Shown: piece after piece, positions 1 through 6,529 of the stretch | Position numbering within the stretch: position 1 is the first letter of the stretch | Layout of the letters: every line of letters begins with the position of its first letter | Assembly (NCBI GenBank): GCA_038230975.1 | Contig: JBBRMF010000151.1 | Location: forward strand, 1-12,622 | Source of the DNA: JANXVV01 sp038230975 | GTDB lineage: Bacteria; Planctomycetota; Phycisphaerae; Tepidisphaerales; Tepidisphaeraceae | Reading direction: 5' to 3' | Length of the DNA stretch: 12,622 nucleotides | Translations under genes and position numbers: made by a program | The notes under the pieces: generated by a model | What the model saw: the letters and a program-made list of their open reading frames with translations, nothing else | Database searches by the model: none | Told to the model about the DNA's origin: nothing

Positions 1-597
1 CTGAATGAATACATTGTGGACCCGCCGGACGAAATCCAGATCAAGGCACCGAACATCAAAGAGATCGATGGCTCCAAGCAAGTGGTTCGGGCGGATGGAA
101 AAATCAGTTTGAATCTTCTGGGCGAGGTTAAAGTCAGCGGGCTAACCCCGGCACAGATTCAAAAATCGCTGGTTGATATCGCCACGAAGTATTACACGAA
201 TCCGGACATCAAGGTTGAGGTGTTGGCCAACAGCAAATTTTATACGATCTTCGGTCGAGGCTCGACGACGGGCGGAAAGAAGCCTTATACGGGCAATGAT
301 ACGGTAATCAAAGCATTGGCTGAGTCTGGGATGAACGAAAACGCCTGGCCGCAACAGGTGATTGTGACCAGACCGGCGAAGAACGGCGCGAAGCCTGCGG
401 TGGCGATCGTGGACTTTGTGAAGATTCAACAAACGGGTGATTTGGCTCAGAACTATGTGCTGAATCAGGACGACATCATCACGATTCCCGACAGCCCGCT
501 TGCATCGTTCAATTTCAAATTCACGCAGGTGCTTGGGCCGCTCACGGGGGCCAGTGAAGCGGGGGGATCCGTGCGCGGTGCGGCGACAGGTCGTTGA
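1..597 (+). CDS. Polysaccharide export protein, Wza/Poly_export family (5' truncated by window edge)
   Basis: The frame is open from base 1 (it reads LNEYIVDPPDEIQIKAP) and stops at TGA 595-597, so the visible 198 residues lack the true start, the signal peptide and probably a lipobox. The opening matches the Poly_export domain: a Y-x-V-x-P-x-D-x-I-x-I pattern, then DGKISLNLLGEVKVSGLT and a PDIKVEV strand. After it comes an SLBB-like segment (FGRGSTTGGKKPYTGNDTVIKALAESG). Proteins of this family form the outer-membrane or periplasmic conduit for capsular or exopolysaccharide. The C-terminus is a glycine/alanine-rich tail without an obvious amphipathic helix. An in-frame GTG at 16 is inside the domain and is not a credible start. 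No tyrosine kinase or glycosyltransferase follows, so this may be the end of an EPS cluster lying to the left. The family call is firm; the exported polymer is unknown. Confidence 0.88.
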   Translation: MNEYIVDPPDEIQIKAPNIKEIDGSKQVVRADGKISLNLLGEVKVSGLTPAQIQKSLVDIATKYYTNPDIKVEVLANSKFYTIFGRGSTTGGKKPYTGNDTVIKALAESGMNENAWPQQVIVTRPAKNGAKPAVAIVDFVKIQQTGDLAQNYVLNQDDIITIPDSPLASFNFKFTQVLGPLTGASEAGGSVRGAATGR

Positions 598-627
598 GCG
601 GGTTGATGATAGTTCGCGGTTAATAAT

Positions 628-649
628 CGCTTGAATTTGAGCGTTTTTT
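628..649 (+). terminator. Weak intrinsic terminator candidate after the export gene
   Basis: CGCT (628-631) can pair with AGCG (640-643) across an 8-base loop, and six T residues follow at once (644-649). It sits 30 bases after the export-gene stop in the right orientation. The stem is only four pairs, so it may be fortuitous. The much stronger stem-loop at 676-703 could do the same job. Confidence 0.35.
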
Positions 650-660
650 GATAGGTCGTG

Positions 661-704
661 CAACCCTCACCCTAACCCTCCCCCCGGAGTACCGGGGGGA
701 GGGG
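661..704. repeat. Palindromic intergenic repeat with perfect 12-bp stem
   Basis: CCCTCCCCCCGG (676-687) and its exact reverse complement CCGGGGGGAGGG (692-703) flank a 4-base AGTA loop. The stem is preceded by a CCCTCACCCTAA string (664-675). The layout (C-rich leader, GC stem, GGAGTACC core) resembles the short palindromic REP-like units scattered between genes in many bacteria; that is from memory and was not searched. No T-run follows, so it is not a classic terminator, although such a stem could still block read-through or protect the 3' end of the upstream message. Confidence 0.7.
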
Positions 705-710
705 ACTGAT

Positions 711-741
711 GCCTGAAAAAGGGGACGGGACTCATTTCCAG
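711..741. repeat. Possible interspersed repeat string (AAAAAGGGGACGGGACTCATTT)
   Basis: The stretch is an A-run, then GGGGACGGGACTCATTTCC, placed directly after the palindrome. I recall near-identical strings as intergenic repeats in unrelated bacterial genomes, but only one copy is present here and I cannot test its copy number. If the downstream methyltransferase began at the ATG at 709, this string would be coding (MPEKGDGTHFQ). The good ribosome site before 769 argues that it is not. Confidence 0.4.
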
Positions 742-756
742 TCGATCCGCATATTT

Positions 757-762
757 GAAGGA
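757..762 (+). promoter_or_regulatory. Ribosome binding site that fixes the start at 769
   Basis: GAAGGA lies 6 bases before the ATG at 769. The in-frame upstream ATG at 709 has only the G-rich arm of the palindromic repeat in front of it and would translate repeat DNA. Position 769 is therefore the preferred start. Confidence 0.65.
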
Positions 763-768
763 TATTTC

Positions 769-2352
769 ATGTCAGAAAAGTCAGTTTTGAAATCGATGGA
801 TCTTACGCCTCGCGAACCGAGGCCGTTGCAGATGACGCAACCGGATGTTCTGGCGGTTACTGCGGCGTTGGCTGGATTGTCACCGGCAACGGTGACGAAA
901 TGCCGCGTGCTGGAACTTGGATGTGGCGTAGGTGGAAATCTGCTGCCCATGGCCCAGGGCCTTCCGGAGAGCACGTTTTTAGGAATCGACCCCTCCGCAT
1001 CCGCCATCGCGCGAGCGGAGAAGACGGCGGCGGGCGCGGGACTGAAGAACATCCGCTTTGAAGCCAGAGATTTACTTGGCTCGCCTGCGGAGGAGAATTC
1101 CTTCGATTACATTATTGCCCATGGTGTGTACCACCCACTAAATCCCGCGGATCGAGAAGAGTTTTTAGCGATGATCGCGAGACTTCTTTCGCCGGATGGA
1201 GTGGCGTATGTTAACTACAATATCTATCCCGGATGGAATGGTCGCGAAATGTTCCGCGACATGATCACCAGACATGTGCAGGGAGAAACCGACTCGAAAT
1301 CCATTGCCACCAAGGCTCGGGAATTCATCGGGTTTGTGGATCGGCACGCGCAGACATCCAGCGAAAGCGTGTACGCCTCGCAGATTCGCAGAGAGGCTTC
1401 GTTTCTGAACACCGTGCCGGATGACTATCTGATTCACGAGTATCTGGAGTCCAGTCCAGAGGCGGTCTATTTCACGCAGTTTGCAGGAGAACTGACGCGG
1501 AACGGGCTGGCGTATGTGGGTGAAGTCAGACCAAACCCTTCGCGTCGTAAACTCGCGGATGATCTGAGGCGTGAACAGCCGGATTTGACCGAGAACTGGG
1601 TGAAACTCGAACAATTTCTGGACTACGTTCAGGGTGGTTTTGCGCGCCGAAGTCTGTTGTGCCATGCGGAGAAGCCGGTTTCTCGTGTTCCGCACACGGG
1701 AGTGATCGAGCACCTTCACGCGCGCTGCCGAATTCTACCGGCGGTCAAACAAGCGAATATCCGTTCGAACGAGGCCATGCCGTTTCAATTCCCCGATGGC
1801 GTCGTCGTGAACATCAACGATGTGTTCGTGAAGACGATCCTGGTTGCGTTGGCCAGAGCCTGGCCGCAGACGATGAGCTTCGACGAGATGGTCCGGGTCA
1901 TTCGCGTGGACCTTCAGTATGGCGAGAATTTCGCCGCGACCGGGAGCGACGAACGTGTGACATTGATGAATGCCACCGACGCCTGCTATGCCGCCACGCT
2001 GATTGATCTGCACGAGCATCCGGCGGCATACGTGCAGACTGCCAGCGAGAAACCTCAGGCAAGCGCGCTGGCGCGGTTTCAGGCCCGCGAATCAAAAACT
2101 GTGACCAACGTGCATCACATTTTGATCCTGAACCTCAGCAAAGTGGATCGACTGGTACTCGCACATTTAAATGGTGCACGAGATCGAAATGCACTCGTAG
2201 CCGTTTTAAAGGCGGCGATTGCGAAGGGAATATTGCCTGATTCCGCGAAGGATTCGCAGGGCGCGTATGAGGCGGGGCTGAGTGGAAGTTTGGAAAAAGT
2301 GATAGAGCAATCGTTGTCCAAGCTAGCTGCAGATGGGTTTTTATTGGCATAG
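769..2352 (+). CDS. Class I SAM-dependent methyltransferase with regulatory domain (MTRD / PKMT type)
   Basis: The protein is 527 residues. The N-terminal half is a Rossmann-type SAM-binding domain: motif I is VLELGCGVGG at about 47-56, an acidic motif II follows (FLGIDPS), and the post-III segment is FDYIIAHGVYHPL. The GVAYVNYNIYPGWNGREMFRDM segment is characteristic of methyltransferases with the MethyTransf_Reg domain. That domain is visible from about residue 215 (HEYLESSP, VYFTQFA, NGLAYVGE), followed by the second PKMT-type segment (QFLDYVQGGFARRSLLCHAE, about 282-301) and a poorly conserved C-terminal third. Homologues include protein lysine methyltransferases of outer-membrane proteins in Rickettsia, and many uncharacterised planctomycete and proteobacterial proteins. 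The substrate here cannot be read from the sequence. There is no signal peptide, so it should be cytoplasmic. It is monocistronic as far as visible, isolated by repeats upstream and a long gene-free stretch downstream. Confidence 0.87.
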   Translation: MSEKSVLKSMDLTPREPRPLQMTQPDVLAVTAALAGLSPATVTKCRVLELGCGVGGNLLPMAQGLPESTFLGIDPSASAIARAEKTAAGAGLKNIRFEARDLLGSPAEENSFDYIIAHGVYHPLNPADREEFLAMIARLLSPDGVAYVNYNIYPGWNGREMFRDMITRHVQGETDSKSIATKAREFIGFVDRHAQTSSESVYASQIRREASFLNTVPDDYLIHEYLESSPEAVYFTQFAGELTRNGLAYVGEVRPNPSRRKLADDLRREQPDLTENWVKLEQFLDYVQGGFARRSLLCHAEKPVSRVPHTGVIEHLHARCRILPAVKQANIRSNEAMPFQFPDGVVVNINDVFVKTILVALARAWPQTMSFDEMVRVIRVDLQYGENFAATGSDERVTLMNATDACYAATLIDLHEHPAAYVQTASEKPQASALARFQARESKTVTNVHHILILNLSKVDRLVLAHLNGARDRNALVAVLKAAIAKGILPDSAKDSQGAYEAGLSGSLEKVIEQSLSKLAADGFLLA

Positions 2353-3000
2353 CACATCTTGACCGGGCATTTTTTTCGTGAAATCCTCAAGTTGCCCATT
2401 GACGGGTCGATGAAGATTAGGATAGTGGGCAGCGTAGACGGTGCAGGCCAAATAGATGGCACTGTCGTTGTCCCTCTCAGATCTTCAGCCGCTGTCCTTC
2501 CCGAGCGTGGCGGCTGGAAAAAGATGCCGGGGTTATTCGTTTCACATTCCCCAGGCTTTGGGCGCTGTCAACGCCCGCCTTGATGGATTGAGAGTCCATC
2601 GCTTCAACTTGAAGTAGCGGACACTTATCTGTAAAGGCTTATTTGAGAGATCGGCGGAATCGTCCGTCGTCGTGGGCATTCACCACAACTGAGTTTTCGT
2701 CGTACGCCTCCCGATCGTCCGACGTGATTCAAACAATTTAGAAGCTTCTCCGAAGCGGTCCTTTGATCAGGTCTTGGCTTCGCGGTGGAAACTGTTTCTC
2801 TGCACTCCATCGCTGCCGAATTCCAGTTCTCTGTCCGTTGGTTTTTCCGTTCGCTCAATTGCGAAACGAACTCGGAGATACCGCATACCCAGTCCCGCTG
2901 ATTTGTAATGGACTCTGGTCTGGTGGTCGTTGTGATGCAACCGAGCACGGAATGCGTCGGTGCAATTGGACTGTCTCAATTTCTCGCACGAAAGGAAGCT
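2353..3000. other. Gene-free stretch (about 650 bases) before the LEPR-XLL gene
   Basis: No reading frame here has a convincing start, ribosome site and recognisable product. Both strands carry only short open frames with low-complexity or arginine-rich translations. Three consecutive hairpins lie at 2560-2619 (listed separately), and a GCTTC-TCC-GAAGC hairpin lies at about 2744-2756. The frame of the downstream protein stays open back to 2908 but has no ribosome site there. The promoter and leader of the gene at 3001 must lie in this stretch; I could not pick a convincing -35/-10 pair. Confidence 0.6.
2560..2619. other. Three back-to-back hairpins in non-coding DNA
   Basis: GGGCG (2560-2564) pairs with CGCCC (2572-2576) over a 7-base loop. 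GATGGA (2582-2587) pairs with TCCATC (2595-2600), also over a 7-base loop. CTTCAA (2602-2607) and TTGAAG (2609-2614) form a near-perfect palindrome around one C. The three elements fill 60 bases with almost no spacer. This may be a structured leader or small RNA, the remnant of a mobile element, or chance. Confidence 0.4.
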
Positions 3001-5628
3001 ATGGCCCTCAATCGGACCATCAACAGTGTCATCGGCAAAACTGCCCGCTCTGCCCGAATTCTCGGGAAGGCCATCGGTTCGCTCGCGACCCGAATGAGCC
3101 AGAGCGATGGCGCTCCAATGATCGAGACACTGGAAGGACGGACGCTTCTTTCGGTTCCGAATGGGGCTTACAACGCAAATGCCGCATCGAGCCCGACGGG
3201 CATCAATGTGACTTGGATCGACAATTCGTGGGACGAAAAGGGATTCGTTGTCGAGCGTCGCGCCTGGGCCGGCGGTTACACGCAGGTGGGTACGGTGGGC
3301 GCGAATGGGACCAGCTTTTGGGACAGCAATGTCAACTCTGAAACGCAATACACGTATCGCGTAACACCCTTCAATGACAGCGGTGTAGGCTCCTCAACTG
3401 AGAGCAACAACGTGGCCACTGGGATTCTTCTGAATTCTGCACCAGTTCGTGTCGCGGTGGTTGCCGCACCGGCAGTCGCGGTTTCGACGGGGCAGCTTTC
3501 CAGCCCTTCCAATCTTTCCACTTTCGCAACCAGTTCGTCGTCAATCGCTTTGAGCTGGGCCAATACTTCTGTCGGAAGCGAAGCCGGCTTTAAGGTGGAA
3601 CGCCGTACGTGGGGCGGGGCGTATTCCTGCATAGCAACGGTCGGACAAGGTGTCACCAGCTACACGGATACGGCCCATTCAGGCGGTGTCGCCGCCAGCA
3701 CCCAATACACCTATCGGGTTCGTGCGTATGATTGGAACGGTGACTCGGGATATAGCAATGAAAGCACCGCCAGCACCCCGGCGACGGGATCTTCGGCTGG
3801 AAATGCTCCTTCCACTCCAACCCCCCAACCTGTGACGGCACCGGTCACTTCAAGCGGCCTCCCCACTGCGCCGTCCGGTCTCTTGGCCACAGCGACATCT
3901 TCGACGACGATCGCTTTGAACTGGACGAGCAATTCCGGTGGCACTGAAGCCGGATTCAAGATCGAACGGCAAACCTGGAGCGGTGGTTACGCATGCATCG
4001 CCACGGTTTCAGCGCGGACAACAAGCTATACCGATACCGCTTACTCTGGCGGTGTCGCGAGCGGTACCGGTTATGCTTACCGGGTACGCGCTTACAATTC
4101 CGTTGGGGATTCAGCGTACAGTGCCGAAAGTATCGCCATTACTCCGGGGACGGCTGCTAGTCAGCCAGCGCCAGCGGTAACTCCACCCACGCAACCTGTA
4201 ACATCCAGTGGCCTTCCCACTGCTCCTTCGGGCTTAGTGGCAACCGCGAATGCTTTGACCACAGTTGCACTGAACTGGACCAGCCGCTCCGGCGGCGCGG
4301 AAGCCGGGTTCAAAATTGAACGCCGAACGTGGGGTGGAGCGTACGCAGCCATTGCCACCGTCGGCGCAGGCGTCACGAGCTTTACAGATACGGCGTACTC
4401 CGGTGGTGTCACTCCAGGAACTCAATACACCTATCGCGTTCGCGCGTACAATTGGGTCGGTGATTCGGCGTACAGCGGTGAAAGCACCGCGACGACTCCC
4501 ACCTCTGGCTTCCAAGGGGCTCCGGCCGGGGTGGCGGCTTCATCGACGTGGAATCCCGTCGATACGACAGGATATTTCAACATCGGTGTGTATCGACAGC
4601 CCGTGCAATCGCTGGCGGGTTGGAAAGCGCGCGGCATCAACACGGTCGTTGCGTTTTACGACAATCCGGTTTGGATGGAAGAGTATATCAACACTTCCAA
4701 TGCCCTTGGTTTGTGGCAGATTCGCAACCCGCGCCAAAATATCCAAGCCGATATCGGCGCAAAGTACCTGCTCGCCTACTCGCATCCGGATGAGCCGGAT
4801 ATCAACGGTATTTCCAATCAGTTCCTCGCCGCCGAATACGCGCAGTGGAAAGCGGCCAATCCGGCTGTTCCCGTGCTGGTGAATGTCTCGGGTGGTGATG
4901 TGCTTCGTCCGACCTTCCCGGCGAACAAAGATGCCATCTATCAGGGAATCTTCAACACCTCTGACTGGATCACGAGCGATGTTTATCCTGTCACCTCCTG
5001 GGCTCATCCGCAGTGGATCGATAAGGCGGTCACGCTGGTCAACAACAGCAACGATCCGTACTTCAGCACAATTGCGTTCAACAACGGCAATGCAGTCGAC
5101 AAGATCCGCCAGTTAACCGGTGGTAAGAAACAGTTCTCGTATATCGAGACCAGTTTCCAGAACAATTCATCCGGTCCATCAATTGGGGGTCGGGTGGTCA
5201 CTCCCGATGAGTTCCGCGGCCAATCGTGGGATGCGATTATTCACGGGTCCAAAGGCCTGATCTACTTCCCGCAGGCGTTCAATCCCGATGTCACGGATGC
5301 GACTCCACCGGCGATTGTCGCGGAAATGACCAAGACCGATGCATTAATCACCAGCTTCGGTGCCGTTCTGAATAGCGGCAGCGATTCGAGCAATAACTAT
5401 GCGAATCTGCCCGGAGGCCTTGAAGCCACATGGCGAGATTTTGGTGGTCATCGCTACTACTTTGTTCTGAACGATTCGCATGGGTCGGCCTGGAATCAAC
5501 CGCTGAATCTTCCTGGCATCGGGACAGGCGCTGTTGAAGTGGCGGGCGAGGGTCGCTCTGTCTTTGCCAATGGCACGACGATCAGCGATTCATTCACGCC
5601 GTATCAATTGCACGTGTATCGAGTCTGA
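3001..5628 (+). CDS. Secreted LEPR-XLL protein: four Fn3 modules and a TIM-barrel glycosidase-like domain
   Basis: I chose ATG 3001 (875 residues) because AAAGGAAG (2991-2998) precedes it; the frame opens earlier, at 2908, without such a site. The N-terminus is basic and is followed by LEGRTLLS at 44-51, a variant of the LEPR-XLL signature found at the start of large planctomycete exported proteins. Four Fn3-like modules follow at about 53-140, 166-261, 287-384 and 405-503. Each has the pattern x-x-L-x-W, GF-[KV]-[IV]-ER, Y-x-YRV and ends near S-x-x-S. The last 360 residues (from TWNPVDTTGYF, about 516) look like a glycoside hydrolase (beta/alpha)8 barrel with a C-terminal beta domain: LLAYSHPDEPD places E598 as a likely acid/base, and FSYIETSF places E716 as a likely nucleophile. 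I cannot assign a GH family; GH42-like or DUF-type clan A barrels are possible. It ends with TGA directly followed by TAG and a strong hairpin. Surface or extracellular location is inferred; the substrate is unknown. Confidence 0.78.
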   Translation: MALNRTINSVIGKTARSARILGKAIGSLATRMSQSDGAPMIETLEGRTLLSVPNGAYNANAASSPTGINVTWIDNSWDEKGFVVERRAWAGGYTQVGTVGANGTSFWDSNVNSETQYTYRVTPFNDSGVGSSTESNNVATGILLNSAPVRVAVVAAPAVAVSTGQLSSPSNLSTFATSSSSIALSWANTSVGSEAGFKVERRTWGGAYSCIATVGQGVTSYTDTAHSGGVAASTQYTYRVRAYDWNGDSGYSNESTASTPATGSSAGNAPSTPTPQPVTAPVTSSGLPTAPSGLLATATSSTTIALNWTSNSGGTEAGFKIERQTWSGGYACIATVSARTTSYTDTAYSGGVASGTGYAYRVRAYNSVGDSAYSAESIAITPGTAASQPAPAVTPPTQPVTSSGLPTAPSGLVATANALTTVALNWTSRSGGAEAGFKIERRTWGGAYAAIATVGAGVTSFTDTAYSGGVTPGTQYTYRVRAYNWVGDSAYSGESTATTPTSGFQGAPAGVAASSTWNPVDTTGYFNIGVYRQPVQSLAGWKARGINTVVAFYDNPVWMEEYINTSNALGLWQIRNPRQNIQADIGAKYLLAYSHPDEPDINGISNQFLAAEYAQWKAANPAVPVLVNVSGGDVLRPTFPANKDAIYQGIFNTSDWITSDVYPVTSWAHPQWIDKAVTLVNNSNDPYFSTIAFNNGNAVDKIRQLTGGKKQFSYIETSFQNNSSGPSIGGRVVTPDEFRGQSWDAIIHGSKGLIYFPQAFNPDVTDATPPAIVAEMTKTDALITSFGAVLNSGSDSSNNYANLPGGLEATWRDFGGHRYYFVLNDSHGSAWNQPLNLPGIGTGAVEVAGEGRSVFANGTTISDSFTPYQLHVYRV
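3496..4510 (+). repeat. Tandem Fn3-coding repeats, units of about 354-366 bp
   Basis: The conserved GF-K-[IV]-ER codons recur at 3586, 3952 and 4306, giving unit lengths of 366 and 354 bp. Units two and three (from about 3859 and 4213) also share their preceding proline-rich linkers and the module opening SSGLPTAPSGL, which suggests duplication of module plus linker. The first Fn3 module of the protein (about 3157-3420) is more divergent and is not included. Confidence 0.75.
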
Positions 5629-5656
5629 TAGTGACGCAGAATTACATCATGAAGCT

Positions 5657-5711
5657 CGGCGTTTACGCCGGTTCTTTGGGCTTCAGCAACGAAGAACCGA
5701 AGTAAACGCCG
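5657..5711. terminator. Bidirectional hairpin between convergent genes
   Basis: CGGCGTTTAC (5657-5666) pairs with GTAAACGCCG (5702-5711). After a 2x2 internal loop, CGGTTCTT (5669-5676) pairs with AAGAACCG (5692-5699), leaving a 15-base loop. The element lies between the stop at 5628 and the end of the minus-strand acyltransferase gene at 5730. A T-rich stretch (GGTTATTTGTATTG) follows on the plus strand, with no comparable U-run on the minus side. It most likely ends transcripts from the plus strand, and perhaps from both. Confidence 0.75.
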
Positions 5712-5729
5712 GGTTATTTGTATTGTCTC

Positions 5730-6401
5730 TCAGGCAGATCTGGCCAGGGTCGGCCGATGCATTGAGCGGGCGGGGACGCCAATCACGGTATCACGATCAG
5801 CCACATCGCAAATCACCACCGCACCGGCTCCCACGATTGCATCTTCCCCGATTCGCAGGCATTGAATCACACACGCACCGATACCCACAAAGGCTCCGGT
5901 AGCCACGCGCACTCGACCGGCCAGTTTTGAACCGGGTCCGAGGTGTACACCATCTCCGATTTCACATTCATGATCGATGATCGCCCCGGTATTGATCAAA
6001 ACGGAATCACCGATTCGCGTCGAGGCGCTGACGATCGTGCCTGCAGCCATGACCAGGTTGCAACCGACGATGGCACTCGGGGACACATGTGCTGTTGGAT
6101 GGATTGCGTTGACCAACTCAAACCCCGCCTGCCGTAATTTGGCGGCGTAGCTTACGCGAGCGCGATTGTCACCAATCGCGACGATGGCAAAGCGTGGTTT
6201 CCGCTTGAGTTTTGGAAGGAGATTCATGGGGCCGAGCACGGGCACTCCACCGATCATTTTACCGGCTTGCGCCGGATCGGCGTCTATGAAACCGATCGGG
6301 CGATAGTTTCCTGCGGCCTGAATGATGTCGAGCACTACGGCACCATGGCCCCCGGCACCGATGATCAACAAATCGCCCGCCAGTTCATGAGTCTGCGACA
6401 T
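5730..6401 (-). CDS. NeuD/PglD-family sugar O- or N-acyltransferase
   Basis: The protein is 223 residues when started at the ATG at 6401 (MSQTHELAGDLLIIGAGGHG); the frame extends upstream to 6494, but that part translates an intergenic repeat. The N-terminal part is the Rossmann-like PglD domain, with IIGAGGHGAVVLDII at about 13-27 and FIDADPAQAG. The C-terminal half is a left-handed beta-helix of hexapeptide repeats, such as HVSPSAIVGCNLVMAAGTIV and IGDSVLINTGAIIDHECEIGD. H144 in the DHECEIGD motif corresponds to the catalytic histidine of PglD. The family transfers acetyl or other acyl groups onto nucleotide sugars or sialic acid for surface glycans, which fits a polysaccharide neighbourhood. 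The start has only a close GGGG (6404-6407) as a possible ribosome site, so initiation may be weak. It lies downstream of the GH140-like gene on the same strand, separated by 128 bases containing a large inverted repeat, so co-transcription is doubtful. Confidence 0.85.
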   Translation of the reverse strand: MSQTHELAGDLLIIGAGGHGAVVLDIIQAAGNYRPIGFIDADPAQAGKMIGGVPVLGPMNLLPKLKRKPRFAIVAIGDNRARVSYAAKLRQAGFELVNAIHPTAHVSPSAIVGCNLVMAAGTIVSASTRIGDSVLINTGAIIDHECEIGDGVHLGPGSKLAGRVRVATGAFVGIGACVIQCLRIGEDAIVGAGAVVICDVADRDTVIGVPARSMHRPTLARSA

Positions 6402-6454
6402 ATCCCCATTATCGGACGAAATGCAAAAAAGCTGGATTCGGTTTTTGAAAAATA

Positions 6455-6523
6455 GGTGGCAAGGGCGTCGGGCCCGTGCATTTTTCGTCTGCAAGCAAGC
6501 ACGGGCGAGACGTCCATGCCACC
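6455..6523. repeat. Large imperfect inverted repeat (KHGRDARAT-type interspersed element)
   Basis: The left arm (6455-6479, begins GGTGGCAAGGGCGTC) and right arm (6499-6523) are 25 bases each and complementary at 21 positions, around a 19-base loop that starts with ATTTTTC. The plus-strand translation of the right arm reads KHGRDVHAT. That is a spurious peptide I recognise from many planctomycete and related genomes, where it marks a highly repeated intergenic palindrome. The element starts 7 bases after the stop of the GH140-like gene and could act as its terminator or 3' stabiliser. Confidence 0.75.
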
Positions 6524-6529
6524 CAAAAC

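Noticed and set aside
2359..2583. Possible 74-residue gene after the methyltransferase
   Set aside because: It has a weak start context, low-complexity composition and no recognised family, and it overlaps the hairpin region.
2908..3000. Upstream extension of the LEPR-XLL protein
   Set aside because: The ATG at 2908 has no ribosome site, and the extra residues do not resemble a signal peptide. ATG 3001 has AAAGGAAG in front.
2767..3348. Long minus-strand open frame opposite the LEPR-XLL gene start
   Set aside because: It has no ribosome site and no recognisable domain, and it overlaps the well-supported gene at 3001.
5730..6494. Longer start for the acyltransferase at 6494
   Set aside because: The additional 31 residues translate the left arm of the palindromic repeat. 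Family homology begins just after the ATG at 6401.
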